Origin: JBKPNJ01 sp963695705
Lineage (GTDB): Bacteria > Actinomycetota > Actinomycetes > Propionibacteriales > Nocardioidaceae
Assembly: GCA_963695705.1 (NCBI GenBank)
Contig: CAVOHB010000004.1
Span: 434,001-498,000, forward strand
Direction of reading: 5' to 3'
Length of the DNA stretch: 64,000 nucleotides
Shown here: in pieces, positions 8,037-16,808 of the stretch
How the letters are laid out: the number at the start of each line of letters is the position of its first letter
Position numbering within the stretch: position 1 is the first letter of the stretch
Notes under the pieces: model-generated
What the model saw: the letters and a program-made list of their open reading frames with translations, nothing else
Databases searched by the model: none
Told to the model about the DNA's origin: nothing
Position numbers and translations under genes: made by a program

Positions 8037-8909
8037 ATGACCGACCCGTCGGCCGTTACGGTGCCGCGGTGCGTCAACCACCCGGATCGTGAGACCTATA
8101 TCCGCTGCCAGCGCTGTGGGCGCTACATCTGCCCCGACTGCATGCACCAGGCTTCGGTCGGGTTCCACTGTCCCAAATGCGTGGCCGAGGGCGCCGCCAG
8201 TACCCCCCGGGTCCGCACCAGCTACGGCGGTGCCGTCGTCGTCGGACGGTCCGGCCTGGTCACCAAGGCCATCATCGCGATCAACGTGCTCGTTTTCCTA
8301 CTGATCCACCTCACCGGCGGGGTGACGAGCCCGCTGCTGTACCGGATGGAGCTGGTCGCCAAGAGCTTCCTGTTCCAGGGCTCGGTCTACTCCGGGGTCG
8401 ACGACGGGGCGTACTGGCGGCTGATCACCAGCACGTTCGTGCACGTCGACACCTTCCACCTGCTGTTCAACATGTTCGCCATCTGGATCTTCGGGCCGGC
8501 GCTGGAGACATTGCTCGGACGATGGCGCTACCTGGCGCTCTACCTCACCTGCGCGCTTGCCGGCTCCGTCTCGGTGTACTTGCTGACCGGGCCGCACGTC
8601 GCGACGATCGGAGCCTCGGGCGCGGTGTTCGGGCTCCTGGGGGCCGCGCTGGTCATCTCGTACCAGCGCAAGCTCGACATCACCTGGCTGGTCGTGATGC
8701 TGGGGTTCAACCTGGTCTATGGGTTCATCCGGCCCGACATCAGCTGGCAGGGGCACGTCGGCGGACTGCTGGCGGGCCTTGCGCTGGGGGTCGCGATCGC
8801 GTACGCCCCCCGACCCCGGCGCGGGCTGGTGCAGGGGGCGGCCTACGCGGCCGTTCTGCTGACATGCGTGGTGCTCACCGTGGCACGCACCGTGACACTG
8901 ACGGGCTGA
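8037..8909 (+). CDS. Rhomboid-family intramembrane serine protease with N-terminal zinc ribbon
   Basis: 290 residues. The first 50 contain a treble-clef-like Cys/His cluster (CVNHPDRETYIRCQRCGRYI then CPDC, FHCPKC). The six-helix rhomboid domain follows with HxxxN in HLLFNMFAIWIFG, the catalytic Ser194 in GASGAVFG and His240 in GHVGGLLAG. It cleaves substrates inside the membrane; substrates are unknown. It lies 80 bases after ppiA on the same strand. The zinc-ribbon form is typical of actinobacterial rhomboids. Confidence 0.92.
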   Translation: MTDPSAVTVPRCVNHPDRETYIRCQRCGRYICPDCMHQASVGFHCPKCVAEGAASTPRVRTSYGGAVVVGRSGLVTKAIIAINVLVFLLIHLTGGVTSPLLYRMELVAKSFLFQGSVYSGVDDGAYWRLITSTFVHVDTFHLLFNMFAIWIFGPALETLLGRWRYLALYLTCALAGSVSVYLLTGPHVATIGASGAVFGLLGAALVISYQRKLDITWLVVMLGFNLVYGFIRPDISWQGHVGGLLAGLALGVAIAYAPRPRRGLVQGAAYAAVLLTCVVLTVARTVTLTG

Positions 8910-8930
8910 CGACCTCGGGCGCGATCGGGG

Positions 8931-9284
8931 TCAGGCGGCCTCCCACAGCTCGATCCGATTGCCCGCAGGATCGGTGACCCAGCCGAATCGGCCGACGCCC
9001 TCCATGTCCTGCGTCTCTTCAGCCACGTCCGCTCCCTTCGAGCGCAACTGGGCGAGCATCGCATCCAGGTCGCGGACCCGGAAGTTGAGCATGGTCTGCT
9101 GGGCGCGGGAGCCGAAGTAGTCGGTCTCGGACTCGAACGTCGCGAACACCGTCGGCCCGGCTCCCTGGCGCCACAGGCCGTTCGCATCGGCGTCCAGGCC
9201 CAGGCAGTCGCGATACCACGCGGTCAGGGCCGCCGGGTCGGCGGCCCGCAGGAAGTATCCACCGATTCCAAGCACACGTTCCAT
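8931..9284 (-). CDS. VOC (glyoxalase/dioxygenase superfamily) protein
   Basis: A 117-residue single VOC module: GIGGYFLRAADPAALTAWYR, a second beta-alpha-beta unit LNFRVRDLDAMLAQL, and the closing GWVTDPAGNRIELWE with the usual metal-ligand Glu. Such proteins bind a divalent metal and act as lyases, isomerases or resistance-type binders; the substrate is not evident. It is convergent with the rhomboid gene and stands alone. Confidence 0.85.
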   Translation of the reverse strand: MERVLGIGGYFLRAADPAALTAWYRDCLGLDADANGLWRQGAGPTVFATFESETDYFGSRAQQTMLNFRVRDLDAMLAQLRSKGADVAEETQDMEGVGRFGWVTDPAGNRIELWEAA

Positions 9285-9329
9285 GCCGCAATCCTGCCAG
9301 GACGGGCGATCGGGCGGCGGGGATGGGAC

Positions 9330-9361
9330 TTATCCACACTGTGGACAACTCCTGTGGAGAG
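9330..9361. promoter_or_regulatory. Cluster of DnaA-box-like sequences
   Basis: TTATCCACA at 9330-9338 matches the DnaA box consensus. One base later TGTGGACAA (9340-9348) is the reverse complement of the actinobacterial form TTGTCCACA, so the two boxes face each other. A third weaker match, TGTGGAGAG, lies at 9353-9361. They sit in the 100-base gap between the VOC gene and crgA. Possible roles are DnaA titration or DnaA control of nearby genes. Confidence 0.5.
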
Positions 9362-9384
9362 TTACATCGATGGCATTCGGATCG

Positions 9385-9642
9385 CTACTCCCACTTGGTG
9401 GCGAAGACGAAGCCGATGCCGATCAGGCCCATGCCGACCAGCAGGTTCCAGTTGCCCAGCGAGGAGATCACCGGAATGTCGTTGCCCACGGTCAAGTAGA
9501 AGATGACGATCCAGATCAGGCCGATGAGCCAGAACGTCACCATCGCCGGCGCGACCCAGCGCGCCGACCCCTTAGGTCGCTTCGCGGCCGCTGGGGAGGC
9601 AGGGGTGAACGACCGCTTCTTTCGTGAACGGGACTCGGGCAC
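9385..9642 (-). CDS. crgA: Cell division protein CrgA
   Basis: GTG 9642, preceded by GAGGAG, gives 85 residues. The basic N-terminus PESRSRKKRSFTP, the first helix APAMVTFWLIGLIWIVIFYL, a short extracytoplasmic loop ending in LGNWN, and a second helix LLVGMGLIGIGFVFATKW ending at the C-terminus are the CrgA layout. CrgA joins the divisome with FtsZ and penicillin-binding proteins and tunes septum formation in actinobacteria. Its position beside the DUF881 gene and the pknB operon is the conserved one. Confidence 0.95.
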   Translation of the reverse strand: MPESRSRKKRSFTPASPAAAKRPKGSARWVAPAMVTFWLIGLIWIVIFYLTVGNDIPVISSLGNWNLLVGMGLIGIGFVFATKWE

Positions 9643-9757
9643 CGGGGCTCCTCTTCGAAGGTGTCGTCGTCGGCTAGCGTAGTCACTGAGAGTGCATCGG
9701 CCCACCCTGAACGGCGTCGGCCGCACAGCTGAGGACGGAAAGTCCCGGGAGAACATC

Positions 9758-10561
9758 GTGCCGTCACCGCGTGGCCCCCAGAGGCTGAGACTGGGTCCAC
9801 GACCTGACGGCACTCCCGCTCTGGTGTGGCGGCTCGCCGTCCCGGTGGCGCTCGGGGTGGCCGGTCTGCTGTTCGTCACCAGCGCCACCAACGCGCGGGG
9901 TACCGATCTCCGCGCGGGTCGCTACACCGATCTGCAGGGCCTGGTCGAGGCGCAGAGCGACCGCGTGGCGTCCCTGCGCTCGCAGGCCTCGACGCTGCAG
10001 GACTCGGTGGACCAGCTGTCGGCGGGCATCGACGACCAGCGAGTGCAGGCGCTGCGCTCGGAGCTGGACACCCTGGGGCCGGCCGTCGGACTCACCGCGG
10101 TGCACGGGCCCGGGCTCGCGGTCTCCCTCGATGACGCACCGCGAGATCAGCAGCTGCCACCCGATATCAGTCCCAGTGCCCTCGTCGTGCACCAGCAGGA
10201 CATCCAGGCCGTGGTCAATGCGCTGTGGGCCGGCGGAGCGGAGGCGATGTCGCTGCAGGGCCAGCGCATCATCGCCACGACCGGAATCAAGTGCGTGGGC
10301 AACACCGTGGTCCTGCACGGCGTGCCGTTTGCGCCGCCGTACCGGATCGTCGCTATCGGCGGCATCCGGCGGCTTCAGAACGCGCTCGACGCGTCGGCGT
10401 ACATCGACAACTACCAGCAGTACGTCCAGCGATTCCACCTGGGCCTGGAGATCGAACCGCGCACCGATGTCCGGATTCCGGCGTACTCCGAGATCGTCGA
10501 CCTCAGCGTGGCCCACGCCCCCAGCGGTGTACCGGTGCCCGGTTCACGGGGCGACCGTTAG
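9758..10561 (+). CDS. DUF881 family protein
   Basis: GTG 9758 with GGGAGA seven bases upstream gives 267 residues (an ATG exists 22 codons earlier). One membrane helix (RLAVPVALGVAGLLFVTSAT) is followed by a coiled-coil segment (LQGLVEAQSDRVASLRSQAS) and the DUF881 domain: GLTAVHGPGLAVSLDDAP, VNALWAGGAEAMSLQGQRI and GVPFAPPYRIVAIG. The role is unknown, but it always neighbours crgA and division genes, so a part in the cell envelope is likely. Its stop overlaps the stop of convergent pknB. Confidence 0.85.
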   Translation: MPSPRGPQRLRLGPRPDGTPALVWRLAVPVALGVAGLLFVTSATNARGTDLRAGRYTDLQGLVEAQSDRVASLRSQASTLQDSVDQLSAGIDDQRVQALRSELDTLGPAVGLTAVHGPGLAVSLDDAPRDQQLPPDISPSALVVHQQDIQAVVNALWAGGAEAMSLQGQRIIATTGIKCVGNTVVLHGVPFAPPYRIVAIGGIRRLQNALDASAYIDNYQQYVQRFHLGLEIEPRTDVRIPAYSEIVDLSVAHAPSGVPVPGSRGDR

Positions 10562-12447
10562 CGAAGGATGCCGGCCGAACCTGCGCCTGCGCCGATCCGG
10601 TCTCGCGCGGCGAGGCGACGCCCGCCGGGCGTGGACGTCGACGGGCTGCCGGGCGTCTCTGTGCTCGGCGGCGTCGGGGTGGTCGGCGTCTCTGTGCTCG
10701 GCGGCGTCGGGGTGGTTGGTGTCGTCGGGGTCACGTCGGGCTTGGACGAGACGGTGACGACCACCCGCTCACCGCTCGCCAGCTTCGTGCCCTCCGCGGG
10801 GTCCTGGGCGATGACCGTGCCGGCGGACTCGCTGGAGGTGGGATCACGGGAGTAGGCGACGATCAGGTTCAATGCCTCGAGCGTGTTGGTGGCCTCGTCC
10901 TCGGTGAGGCCGACGACCGAGGGCATCGTGACGAGCCCGGCTGAATAGAACACCGTCACGGTGGAGCCCACCGGGAGATTCGTGCCCGGGCCCGGATCGG
11001 TGCTGGTCACCTGGCCCTTGGTCTCGCTGCTGTCGGTGACCTCCTTGGGGTCGGCCTTCAGGTTGGCGCTCTCGAGCGCGGCTTCGGCCTCCGACAGCGT
11101 CATGTCCTCGATGCCTGGCGGCACCTCCGTCTTCGCCGTTCCCGCTGAGACGACCAGATCGACCGTGCTGCCCTCATCGACCAGAGTCCCGACACCGGGG
11201 TCCTGCGACATGACCACGCCCTTGTCGATCGTGTCGCTGTTCTGCACCGTCACCTGTGGGACGAGGTTGGCGTTCTCGATCTTCGCCACGGCCGAGGCAC
11301 GCGGCGAATCCACCACCCCTGGCACCGACACCTGGGTAGCCGTGCTCTGCGGGAACAGCTCCTTGCCGAGCACGGCGAACGCGACAAGCACCAGCAGGAT
11401 CGCCAGCGCCAGCAGGATATATACCCAGGTACGCCGGCGCGGCGGCTCCTCCGCCTCCGACGTCACCGGCAGGCGCCCGGTCGCAGTCGGGTCGGACAGG
11501 GGCAGCGGAGGAAGCAGCGCCTGCGTCGGCTCGGGACCGGCCACGGCCGGAGCGCTCACCTGCTGACCCGCCAGCGCGCGCTCGATGTCGGCCCGCATCT
11601 CGGCCGCGCTCTGGTAGCGCTCGTCCACCCGCTTGGCCAGTGCCTTGGCCGTGATGGCATCGATCTCCGGTGAGATCTCCGGGTCGAAGCTCGACGGCGA
11701 CAACGGGTCCTCGCGGACGTGCTGGTAGGCCACGGCCACCGGGCTGTCACCGACGAACGGCGGGCGACCGGTCAGCAGCTCGAACAGCAGGCACCCGGTG
11801 GAGTAGATGTCACTGCGCGCGTCGACCTGGTCGCCACGCGCCTGCTCCGGCGAGAGGTACTGCGCGGTGCCGACCACGGCGGCGGTCTGGGTCATCGAGG
11901 CGGAGGCGTCCGCAATCGCCCGGGCGATGCCGAAGTCCATCACCTTGATCTCGCCGATCGGCGTGAGCATGACGTTGGCGGGCTTGATGTCCCGGTGGAC
12001 GATGCCGGCCCGGTGGCTGTAGTCGAGCGCGCTGAGTACGCCGGTGACGATCTCCAGCGCCCGCTCGGGCAGCAGCTTGCGGCCCTCACGCAGGATCTCG
12101 CGAAGGGTCTTGCCCTCGACGTACTCCATCACGATGTAGGGAATGGACACGCCCGACGCGTTGGTCTCCTCGCCGGTGTCGTAGACGGAGACGATCGCGG
12201 GATGGTTCAGCGACGCCGCCGACTGGGCCTCCCGGCGGAAGCGGGCCTGGAACATGGGATCGATCGCGAGGTCGCTGCGCAGCCGCTTGATCGCCACGGT
12301 CCGGCCGAGCCGGAGGTCGTGCCCCTTGCGGACCTCCGCCATGCCACCGCGACCGAGCAGGGTCGACACCTCGTACCTGCCGTCGATGATGGGACCTTTC
12401 GGCGCAGGGTCGCCGCGGGAGCCGTCGTCGGGCGGTTGTGTGCTCAT
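10558..12447 (-). CDS. pknB: Serine/threonine protein kinase PknB with PASTA repeats
   Basis: 629 residues. Kinase domain at about 25-290: GRGGMAEV glycine loop, VAIK with Lys54, HRDIKPAN with Asp153, DFG at 171-173 and a Ser/Thr-rich activation loop before GTAQYLSPEQ. A membrane helix lies near 341-361, followed by three extracytoplasmic PASTA domains (about 370-570) that bind muropeptides or lipid II. The last 55 residues are a Thr/Pro tail with a duplicated 11-residue unit. It phosphorylates cell-wall proteins and FHA adaptors. It is the last gene of the fhaA operon and the only Ser/Thr kinase in the block; many relatives also carry pknA here. Confidence 0.95.
   Translation of the reverse strand: MSTQPPDDGSRGDPAPKGPIIDGRYEVSTLLGRGGMAEVRKGHDLRLGRTVAIKRLRSDLAIDPMFQARFRREAQSAASLNHPAIVSVYDTGEETNASGVSIPYIVMEYVEGKTLREILREGRKLLPERALEIVTGVLSALDYSHRAGIVHRDIKPANVMLTPIGEIKVMDFGIARAIADASASMTQTAAVVGTAQYLSPEQARGDQVDARSDIYSTGCLLFELLTGRPPFVGDSPVAVAYQHVREDPLSPSSFDPEISPEIDAITAKALAKRVDERYQSAAEMRADIERALAGQQVSAPAVAGPEPTQALLPPLPLSDPTATGRLPVTSEAEEPPRRRTWVYILLALAILLVLVAFAVLGKELFPQSTATQVSVPGVVDSPRASAVAKIENANLVPQVTVQNSDTIDKGVVMSQDPGVGTLVDEGSTVDLVVSAGTAKTEVPPGIEDMTLSEAEAALESANLKADPKEVTDSSETKGQVTSTDPGPGTNLPVGSTVTVFYSAGLVTMPSVVGLTEDEATNTLEALNLIVAYSRDPTSSESAGTVIAQDPAEGTKLASGERVVVTVSSKPDVTPTTPTTPTPPSTETPTTPTPPSTETPGSPSTSTPGGRRLAARDRIGAGAGSAGILR
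10652..10717. repeat. 33-bp tandem duplication in the pknB tail
   Basis: Two near-identical 33-bp units (10652-10684 and 10685-10717) encode TTPTPPSTETP twice in the Thr/Pro-rich extracytoplasmic tail of PknB. The unit is in frame, so copy number changes would lengthen or shorten the tail without breaking the kinase. Confidence 0.85.
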
Positions 12448-12466
12448 GGCGTCTCGCCTGGGCCCT

Positions 12467-12517
12467 TCACTTGTTGATCACCGTCACTGGTTCAGCACCG
12501 TCACTGGTTCAGCACCG
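12467..12517. repeat. Three tandem 17-bp copies spanning the pbpA stop codon
   Basis: Units at 12467-12483 (three mismatches), 12484-12500 and 12501-12517 (identical). On the minus strand each reads CGGTGCTGAACCAGTGA or a variant, so the last codons and the TGA of pbpA are copied twice more downstream in the spacer before pknB. Confidence 0.85.
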
Positions 12518-13961
12518 CATTGATCACGGCGTCGGCGATCGGTCCGGCGAGAGTGCCACCGGCGATGTCGGACCGGGCGACGTCGACGTCCTCGATGAAC
12601 ACCGCCACCGCCACCTGTGGGTTGTCGGCCGGTGCGAACGCGACGAACCAGGCGTACGGCGGACGCGACGGGTCCGACTGGGCGGTGCCGGTCTTTCCGG
12701 CGACGGTGATCCCGGGAATCTGGGCCGGCGTTCCGGTACCGGTCGCGACCACCTCGACCATCATCTGGGTGAGCTCGTTCGCCACGTCCGAGCTGATCGC
12801 CTGGTGCAGCTCCTGGGGCTCGGCCTTGGACAGCACGTCGAGGTCGGGCGACCGTACCTCGTCGACGAGGTACGGCTTCATCACCACGCCGTCGTTGGCG
12901 ATTCCGGCGGCGATCATGGCCATCTGCAGTGGGGTCGCCGCCACGTCGAACTGGCCGATCGCGGAGAGCGCGGTCTGCGGCGGGTCGGCGTTGTCCGGGA
13001 AATTGCTGACAGCCTGGGCGGGTAGGTCATCGAGGTACTTCTCTTCGAAACCGAACTTCTCGGCTTGAGTCTTGAGCACGTCGGAACCGAGTTGCAGACC
13101 CAGCCAGCCGAAGGACACGTTGCACGAGACAGCCAGCGCCTCGGTCAGGGAGAGCTTGGCCCCGCCGCAGTCGGAGCCGTTCTCGTTGACCAGGTTGGTG
13201 TCGGTCTGCGGCAGATCGAGCGAGCTGCCGCCCGGAACGGTGGAGTTCGGCGTGTACCCGTTGGACAGGGCCGCAGCCGCGGTGACCAGCTTGAACGTGG
13301 ACCCGGGCGGGTAGATCTCCTGGATGGCACGGTCGACCATCGGCTCGCCGGGGTCGTTCGTCAGCCGTTTCCACGCCTCGGCGGTGTTGCCGAAGTCATG
13401 TCCGGACAGGTCGTTCGGGTCATAGCTGGGCAGCGTCGCGAGCGCGAGGATGGCCCCGGTGTCGGGGTCGAGCGCGACGACGGCTCCCTTGCCGTTTCCG
13501 GGCAGGTTGAGCAGTCCGGTGAACGCGGCCTGCTGAGCGGCGGGGTTGATCGTCAGGCTGACACTCCCGCCCTGCGGCTGGTTGTTGCCGAACAGGTCGA
13601 CGACCCGGTTCACGAAGAGCCGGGAGTCACTTCCGGACAGGATGTCGTTCTCGGTCTGCTCGATGCCGCTGCGACCGTAGAGGTAGGAGTAGAACCCGGT
13701 GATCGGAGCGTACGAGGTCGGCTCAGGGTATCGGCGGATGAACTTGTACTGGTCGTCGCTGGGGAGGCTGCGCGCGACCGGCTTGTCGGCGACCAGGATC
13801 GGCCCGCGTTCCTGGGAGTACTCCGCGTCGCGTACCCGCCGGTTGTCGTTGCGGGCGTTGAGCTCGCTGGCGTGAATGAACTGTAGATAGTTGATGTTCA
13901 CCAGCATCGCCAGAAACAGCACCAGGCAGCCAACGGCGAGGGCCCGGATCGGCCGGTTCAT
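12501..13961 (-). CDS. pbpA: Penicillin-binding protein 2 (PbpA), class B transpeptidase
   Basis: 486 residues with an N-terminal membrane anchor (ALAVGCLVLFLAMLVNINYL), a dimerisation-type domain, and a transpeptidase domain with the three active-site motifs: PGSTFK (nucleophile Ser221, Lys224), SCN in AVSCNVSF, and KTGTAQ (Lys423). It cross-links peptidoglycan with the RodA glycosyltransferase during elongation. Its ATG overlaps the rodA stop (ATGA), so the two are translationally coupled. Length and motif order match mycobacterial PbpA. Confidence 0.95.
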   Translation of the reverse strand: MNRPIRALAVGCLVLFLAMLVNINYLQFIHASELNARNDNRRVRDAEYSQERGPILVADKPVARSLPSDDQYKFIRRYPEPTSYAPITGFYSYLYGRSGIEQTENDILSGSDSRLFVNRVVDLFGNNQPQGGSVSLTINPAAQQAAFTGLLNLPGNGKGAVVALDPDTGAILALATLPSYDPNDLSGHDFGNTAEAWKRLTNDPGEPMVDRAIQEIYPPGSTFKLVTAAAALSNGYTPNSTVPGGSSLDLPQTDTNLVNENGSDCGGAKLSLTEALAVSCNVSFGWLGLQLGSDVLKTQAEKFGFEEKYLDDLPAQAVSNFPDNADPPQTALSAIGQFDVAATPLQMAMIAAGIANDGVVMKPYLVDEVRSPDLDVLSKAEPQELHQAISSDVANELTQMMVEVVATGTGTPAQIPGITVAGKTGTAQSDPSRPPYAWFVAFAPADNPQVAVAVFIEDVDVARSDIAGGTLAGPIADAVINAVLNQ

Positions 13962-15340
13962 CGACGCATCACCACCTGGGTCGCGTCATCAGGGGTCACG
14001 GGCATCCGGATCTCCGGCGCCGGGCGACGTGCCTGGTCGCTGATCCGGAGCAGCAGCGCGATCATCATCCAGTTCGCCACCAGCGATGACCCGCCGTAGG
14101 ACATGAACGGTGTCGTCAGGCCGGTGAGCGGGATGAGCCGGGTGACCCCGCCGACGACGATGAACACCTGGAGGGCGAACGCGGTCGCCAGGCCGACGGC
14201 GAGCAGCTTGCCGAATGTGTCGCGGCAGATCAGCGCGATGCGCAGTCCGCGCTCGACGATCAGCCCGTAGATGACGATGATCGCCATCAAGCCGGCCAGA
14301 CCCAGCTCCTCGCCGATCGAGTCGGCGATGAAGTCCGAGTAGGAGAACGGCGTCATGTTCGGTCGTCCCTGACCGAGGCCTCTTCCGAGGATGCCGCCCC
14401 ACGCCAGGCCGTACATCCCCTGCACGATCTGGTAGTACTGGTCGACGTTGGAGAACGGATGCAGCCATCCGTCCACCCGGTCCCGCACGTGGCTGAACGC
14501 CAGGTACCCCACGTAGGAGCCGATCCCGAACAGCGCGGTACCGACCACGATCCACCCGGGTCGTTCCGTTGCGACGTACAGCAGGACGACGAAGAGGCCG
14601 AAGAACAGCAGCGACGAACCGAGGTCGCGCTGGAAGACGAGGATGGCCAGGCTGGCCAGCCATGCCACCAGGATCGGGCCGAGGTCGCGACCGCGCGGCA
14701 GGTCGATGCCGATGAAGCGGCGTCCGGCCAGGGCGAGCGCGTCACGATTGACGACCAGGTACCCGGCGAAGAAGATCGCGAGCGCGATCTTGGCGATCTC
14801 ACCGGGCTGGAAGCTCAGGCCGGCCAGGCGGATCCAGATGCGGGCGCCGTTGATGTCGACACCGAGCCCGGGGATGAGCGGCAGCATCAGCAGCACCAGT
14901 CCGACAGCGCCGGCGGTATAGGTGAAGGCCTGCAGGCGGCGGTGATCCTGCAGGACGACCAGCACAAGCACGAACAACCCGATGCCGACCGCCATCCAGA
15001 CCAGCTGTTGTCCGGCATAGGTGTCCGCGCGCGACCCCTCCGCATCGATCACGGCGAGATCGATCCGGTGGATCATGGCCAGGCCGAGCCCGTTCAGCAG
15101 CAAGACCATCGGCAGGAGCACGGGATCGGCGTACGGGGCCCGCCAGCGCACCACGGCGTGGCTGGCGATGCCCAGAGCGGCGAGCCCGCCACCATAGGGA
15201 AGCAGGTCCGCCGGGACCTGGTTGGCAGTGGCCAGACCGATGATCGCGTACGCCGCTATCCCGATGGCCAGGGCCATCAACACGAGCACCAGCTCGACGT
15301 TCCGCCGCTTCCGCGGGACGAAGCTGACTGACTGGCTCAT
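13958..15340 (-). CDS. rodA: Peptidoglycan glycosyltransferase RodA (SEDS family)
   Basis: ATG 15340 (MSQSVSFVPRKRRNVELVLV) overlaps the pstP stop as ATGA and gives 460 residues; a longer upstream frame is the pstP C-terminus read in another frame. About ten membrane helices carry SEDS signatures: GARIWIRLAGLSFQPGEIAK, FQRDLGSSLLFFGLFVVLLY, and ADSIGEELGLAGL with the C-terminal TPFMSYGGSSL. RodA polymerises lipid II into glycan strands together with PbpA. Confidence 0.95.
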   Translation of the reverse strand: MSQSVSFVPRKRRNVELVLVLMALAIGIAAYAIIGLATANQVPADLLPYGGGLAALGIASHAVVRWRAPYADPVLLPMVLLLNGLGLAMIHRIDLAVIDAEGSRADTYAGQQLVWMAVGIGLFVLVLVVLQDHRRLQAFTYTAGAVGLVLLMLPLIPGLGVDINGARIWIRLAGLSFQPGEIAKIALAIFFAGYLVVNRDALALAGRRFIGIDLPRGRDLGPILVAWLASLAILVFQRDLGSSLLFFGLFVVLLYVATERPGWIVVGTALFGIGSYVGYLAFSHVRDRVDGWLHPFSNVDQYYQIVQGMYGLAWGGILGRGLGQGRPNMTPFSYSDFIADSIGEELGLAGLMAIIVIYGLIVERGLRIALICRDTFGKLLAVGLATAFALQVFIVVGGVTRLIPLTGLTTPFMSYGGSSLVANWMMIALLLRISDQARRPAPEIRMPVTPDDATQVVMRR

Positions 15341-16800
15341 GGCGGTGTCGTCTTCGTCGTCGTCCCCGTCGTCGTCCCCGTCGTCGTGCCGCTGCTCGCC
15401 CCGGCGCAGTCCCCGGCGGTGGCCGGTGAGGAGGGCTGGGAGACGGAGCTGCCGGGATGGCGCGGCGTGCCGGTCGTCGTCGGGCCGGATGCCGGGGTGC
15501 TCCGGGTGGGTACTGGAGGGCCGGTTGTCGTCGGCGGCGTCTTCGTGGGGCCGGTCTTCGTGGGGCTGGTCGACGGCGTTGCCGACGCACATTCGAGCGC
15601 GCTCTGCCGAAGCTGAGCGACGATGCGGCGCGCGTTGTCGAGGTCGTCGGCCTCGATCCCGCCGCTGACCCGATCCGCGAGATACTGCGGCAGCGAGTCG
15701 ACGGTCGTGTCCTCGGACTCGTACACGTGGGAGAGGTCGATGCCGGGCATGTCGGCCTGCACGCCTTGAAAGATCACAACCTTGTTGTCAGCAACGCCCA
15801 CGTAGTACTGCCGCTGGCTCCAGTTGTACGCGTACCTGCCGCCAAGGAAGATCAGGCCCAGGACGACGGCGACCGCGACGAGGCGGCGGAGCCAGCGCAG
15901 CCGCCGCGGCTGGCGGGGGGCGTACCGGAGCTCCTCGGGGTCGATGTCCTCGTCGGTGACGGCGGGTAGTTCCCCGGTGTCACGGCTGCGGCCGGAGCCG
16001 TCCGCAGGGCCGAGGCTCGAGCCCGCCTGTTCGGCCGCTGCTCCGACCAGCAGCATGCCGTCCGGGTCGGCGGTCTCCTCGCCGGTCTCCACCACCTCAG
16101 CGACGATGCAGGTGATGTTGTCGGGTCCGCCGTTGCGCAGGGCCACCTTGACCAGTTCGGCGACGACGGTGGACGGGGAGCCCTCGGCCAGAATCTGGGC
16201 GATCTCGTCCTCTTCGACCCTGGCGTTGTCGAGCCCGTCGCTGCAGAGCAGTATCCGGTCGCCGGCACGCAGCTCCAGACTGCTGATGTCCGCGTCGATG
16301 TCGTGACGGCCGTCGAGCACCTTCAACATCAGGGAGCGGTGCGGGTGGCTGCTGGCCTCCTCCTCGGTGATCCGTCCCTCGTCGATCAGGCTCTGTACGA
16401 AGGTGTGGTCGTGGGTGATGCGCTGCATCGTGCCGTCACGGAGCAGATAGCCACGGGAGTCGCCGATGTGCGCGAGGCCGGCATGCTCCCCGTCGAACAG
16501 GACCGCGGTGAGCGTGGTGCCCATGCCGTCGGTACTCGGGTCGTCCTCGATCATCTCGCCGAGGCGGTCATTGGCTCGTTGGACGGCGCCGGCGAGTGCC
16601 TCCAGCAGGTCGCCTGGGAGGTCGCGGTCCAGCCGCCGCATCGTCTGCACGGTCACCGCGGAGGCCAGGTCACCGGCAGGAGCGCCCCCCATGCCGTCCG
16701 CGACCACCAGTAGGTGTTCACCGGCGTAGCCGGAGTCCTCGTTGTTGCGGCGTATGCGTCCGACGTCGGACAGTGCCGAGAAGCGGAGGGAGAGAGGCAT
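15337..16800 (-). CDS. pstP: PP2C-type Ser/Thr phosphatase PstP
   Basis: 487 residues. The N-terminal 235 residues form a PPM domain with metal-site motifs RRNNEDSGYAG, VVADGMGGAPAGD, GDSRGYLLRDG, CSDGLDN and GGPDNITCIV. A membrane helix (RLVAVAVVLGLIFLGGRYAY) leads to an extracytoplasmic region that ends in a long Thr/Pro/Ser tail with TTTGTTTGTTTKTTPP-like repeats. PstP removes phosphate from PknB and its substrates. It lies 8 bases after fhaB and overlaps rodA. Confidence 0.95.
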   Translation of the reverse strand: MPLSLRFSALSDVGRIRRNNEDSGYAGEHLLVVADGMGGAPAGDLASAVTVQTMRRLDRDLPGDLLEALAGAVQRANDRLGEMIEDDPSTDGMGTTLTAVLFDGEHAGLAHIGDSRGYLLRDGTMQRITHDHTFVQSLIDEGRITEEEASSHPHRSLMLKVLDGRHDIDADISSLELRAGDRILLCSDGLDNARVEEDEIAQILAEGSPSTVVAELVKVALRNGGPDNITCIVAEVVETGEETADPDGMLLVGAAAEQAGSSLGPADGSGRSRDTGELPAVTDEDIDPEELRYAPRQPRRLRWLRRLVAVAVVLGLIFLGGRYAYNWSQRQYYVGVADNKVVIFQGVQADMPGIDLSHVYESEDTTVDSLPQYLADRVSGGIEADDLDNARRIVAQLRQSALECASATPSTSPTKTGPTKTPPTTTGPPVPTRSTPASGPTTTGTPRHPGSSVSQPSSPATAGDCAGASSGTTTGTTTGTTTKTTPP

Positions 16801-16808
16801 CGCCAGCT

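Noticed and set aside
11719..12477. Plus-strand open frame of 252 codons across the PknB kinase domain
   Set aside because: It is the antisense shadow of the kinase; no family pattern or ribosome binding site was found.
14459..15331. Long plus-strand open frame of 290 codons inside rodA
   Set aside because: It is antisense to a clear SEDS protein, has a Gln/Arg/Asp-rich composition without motifs, and reflects high-GC codon bias.
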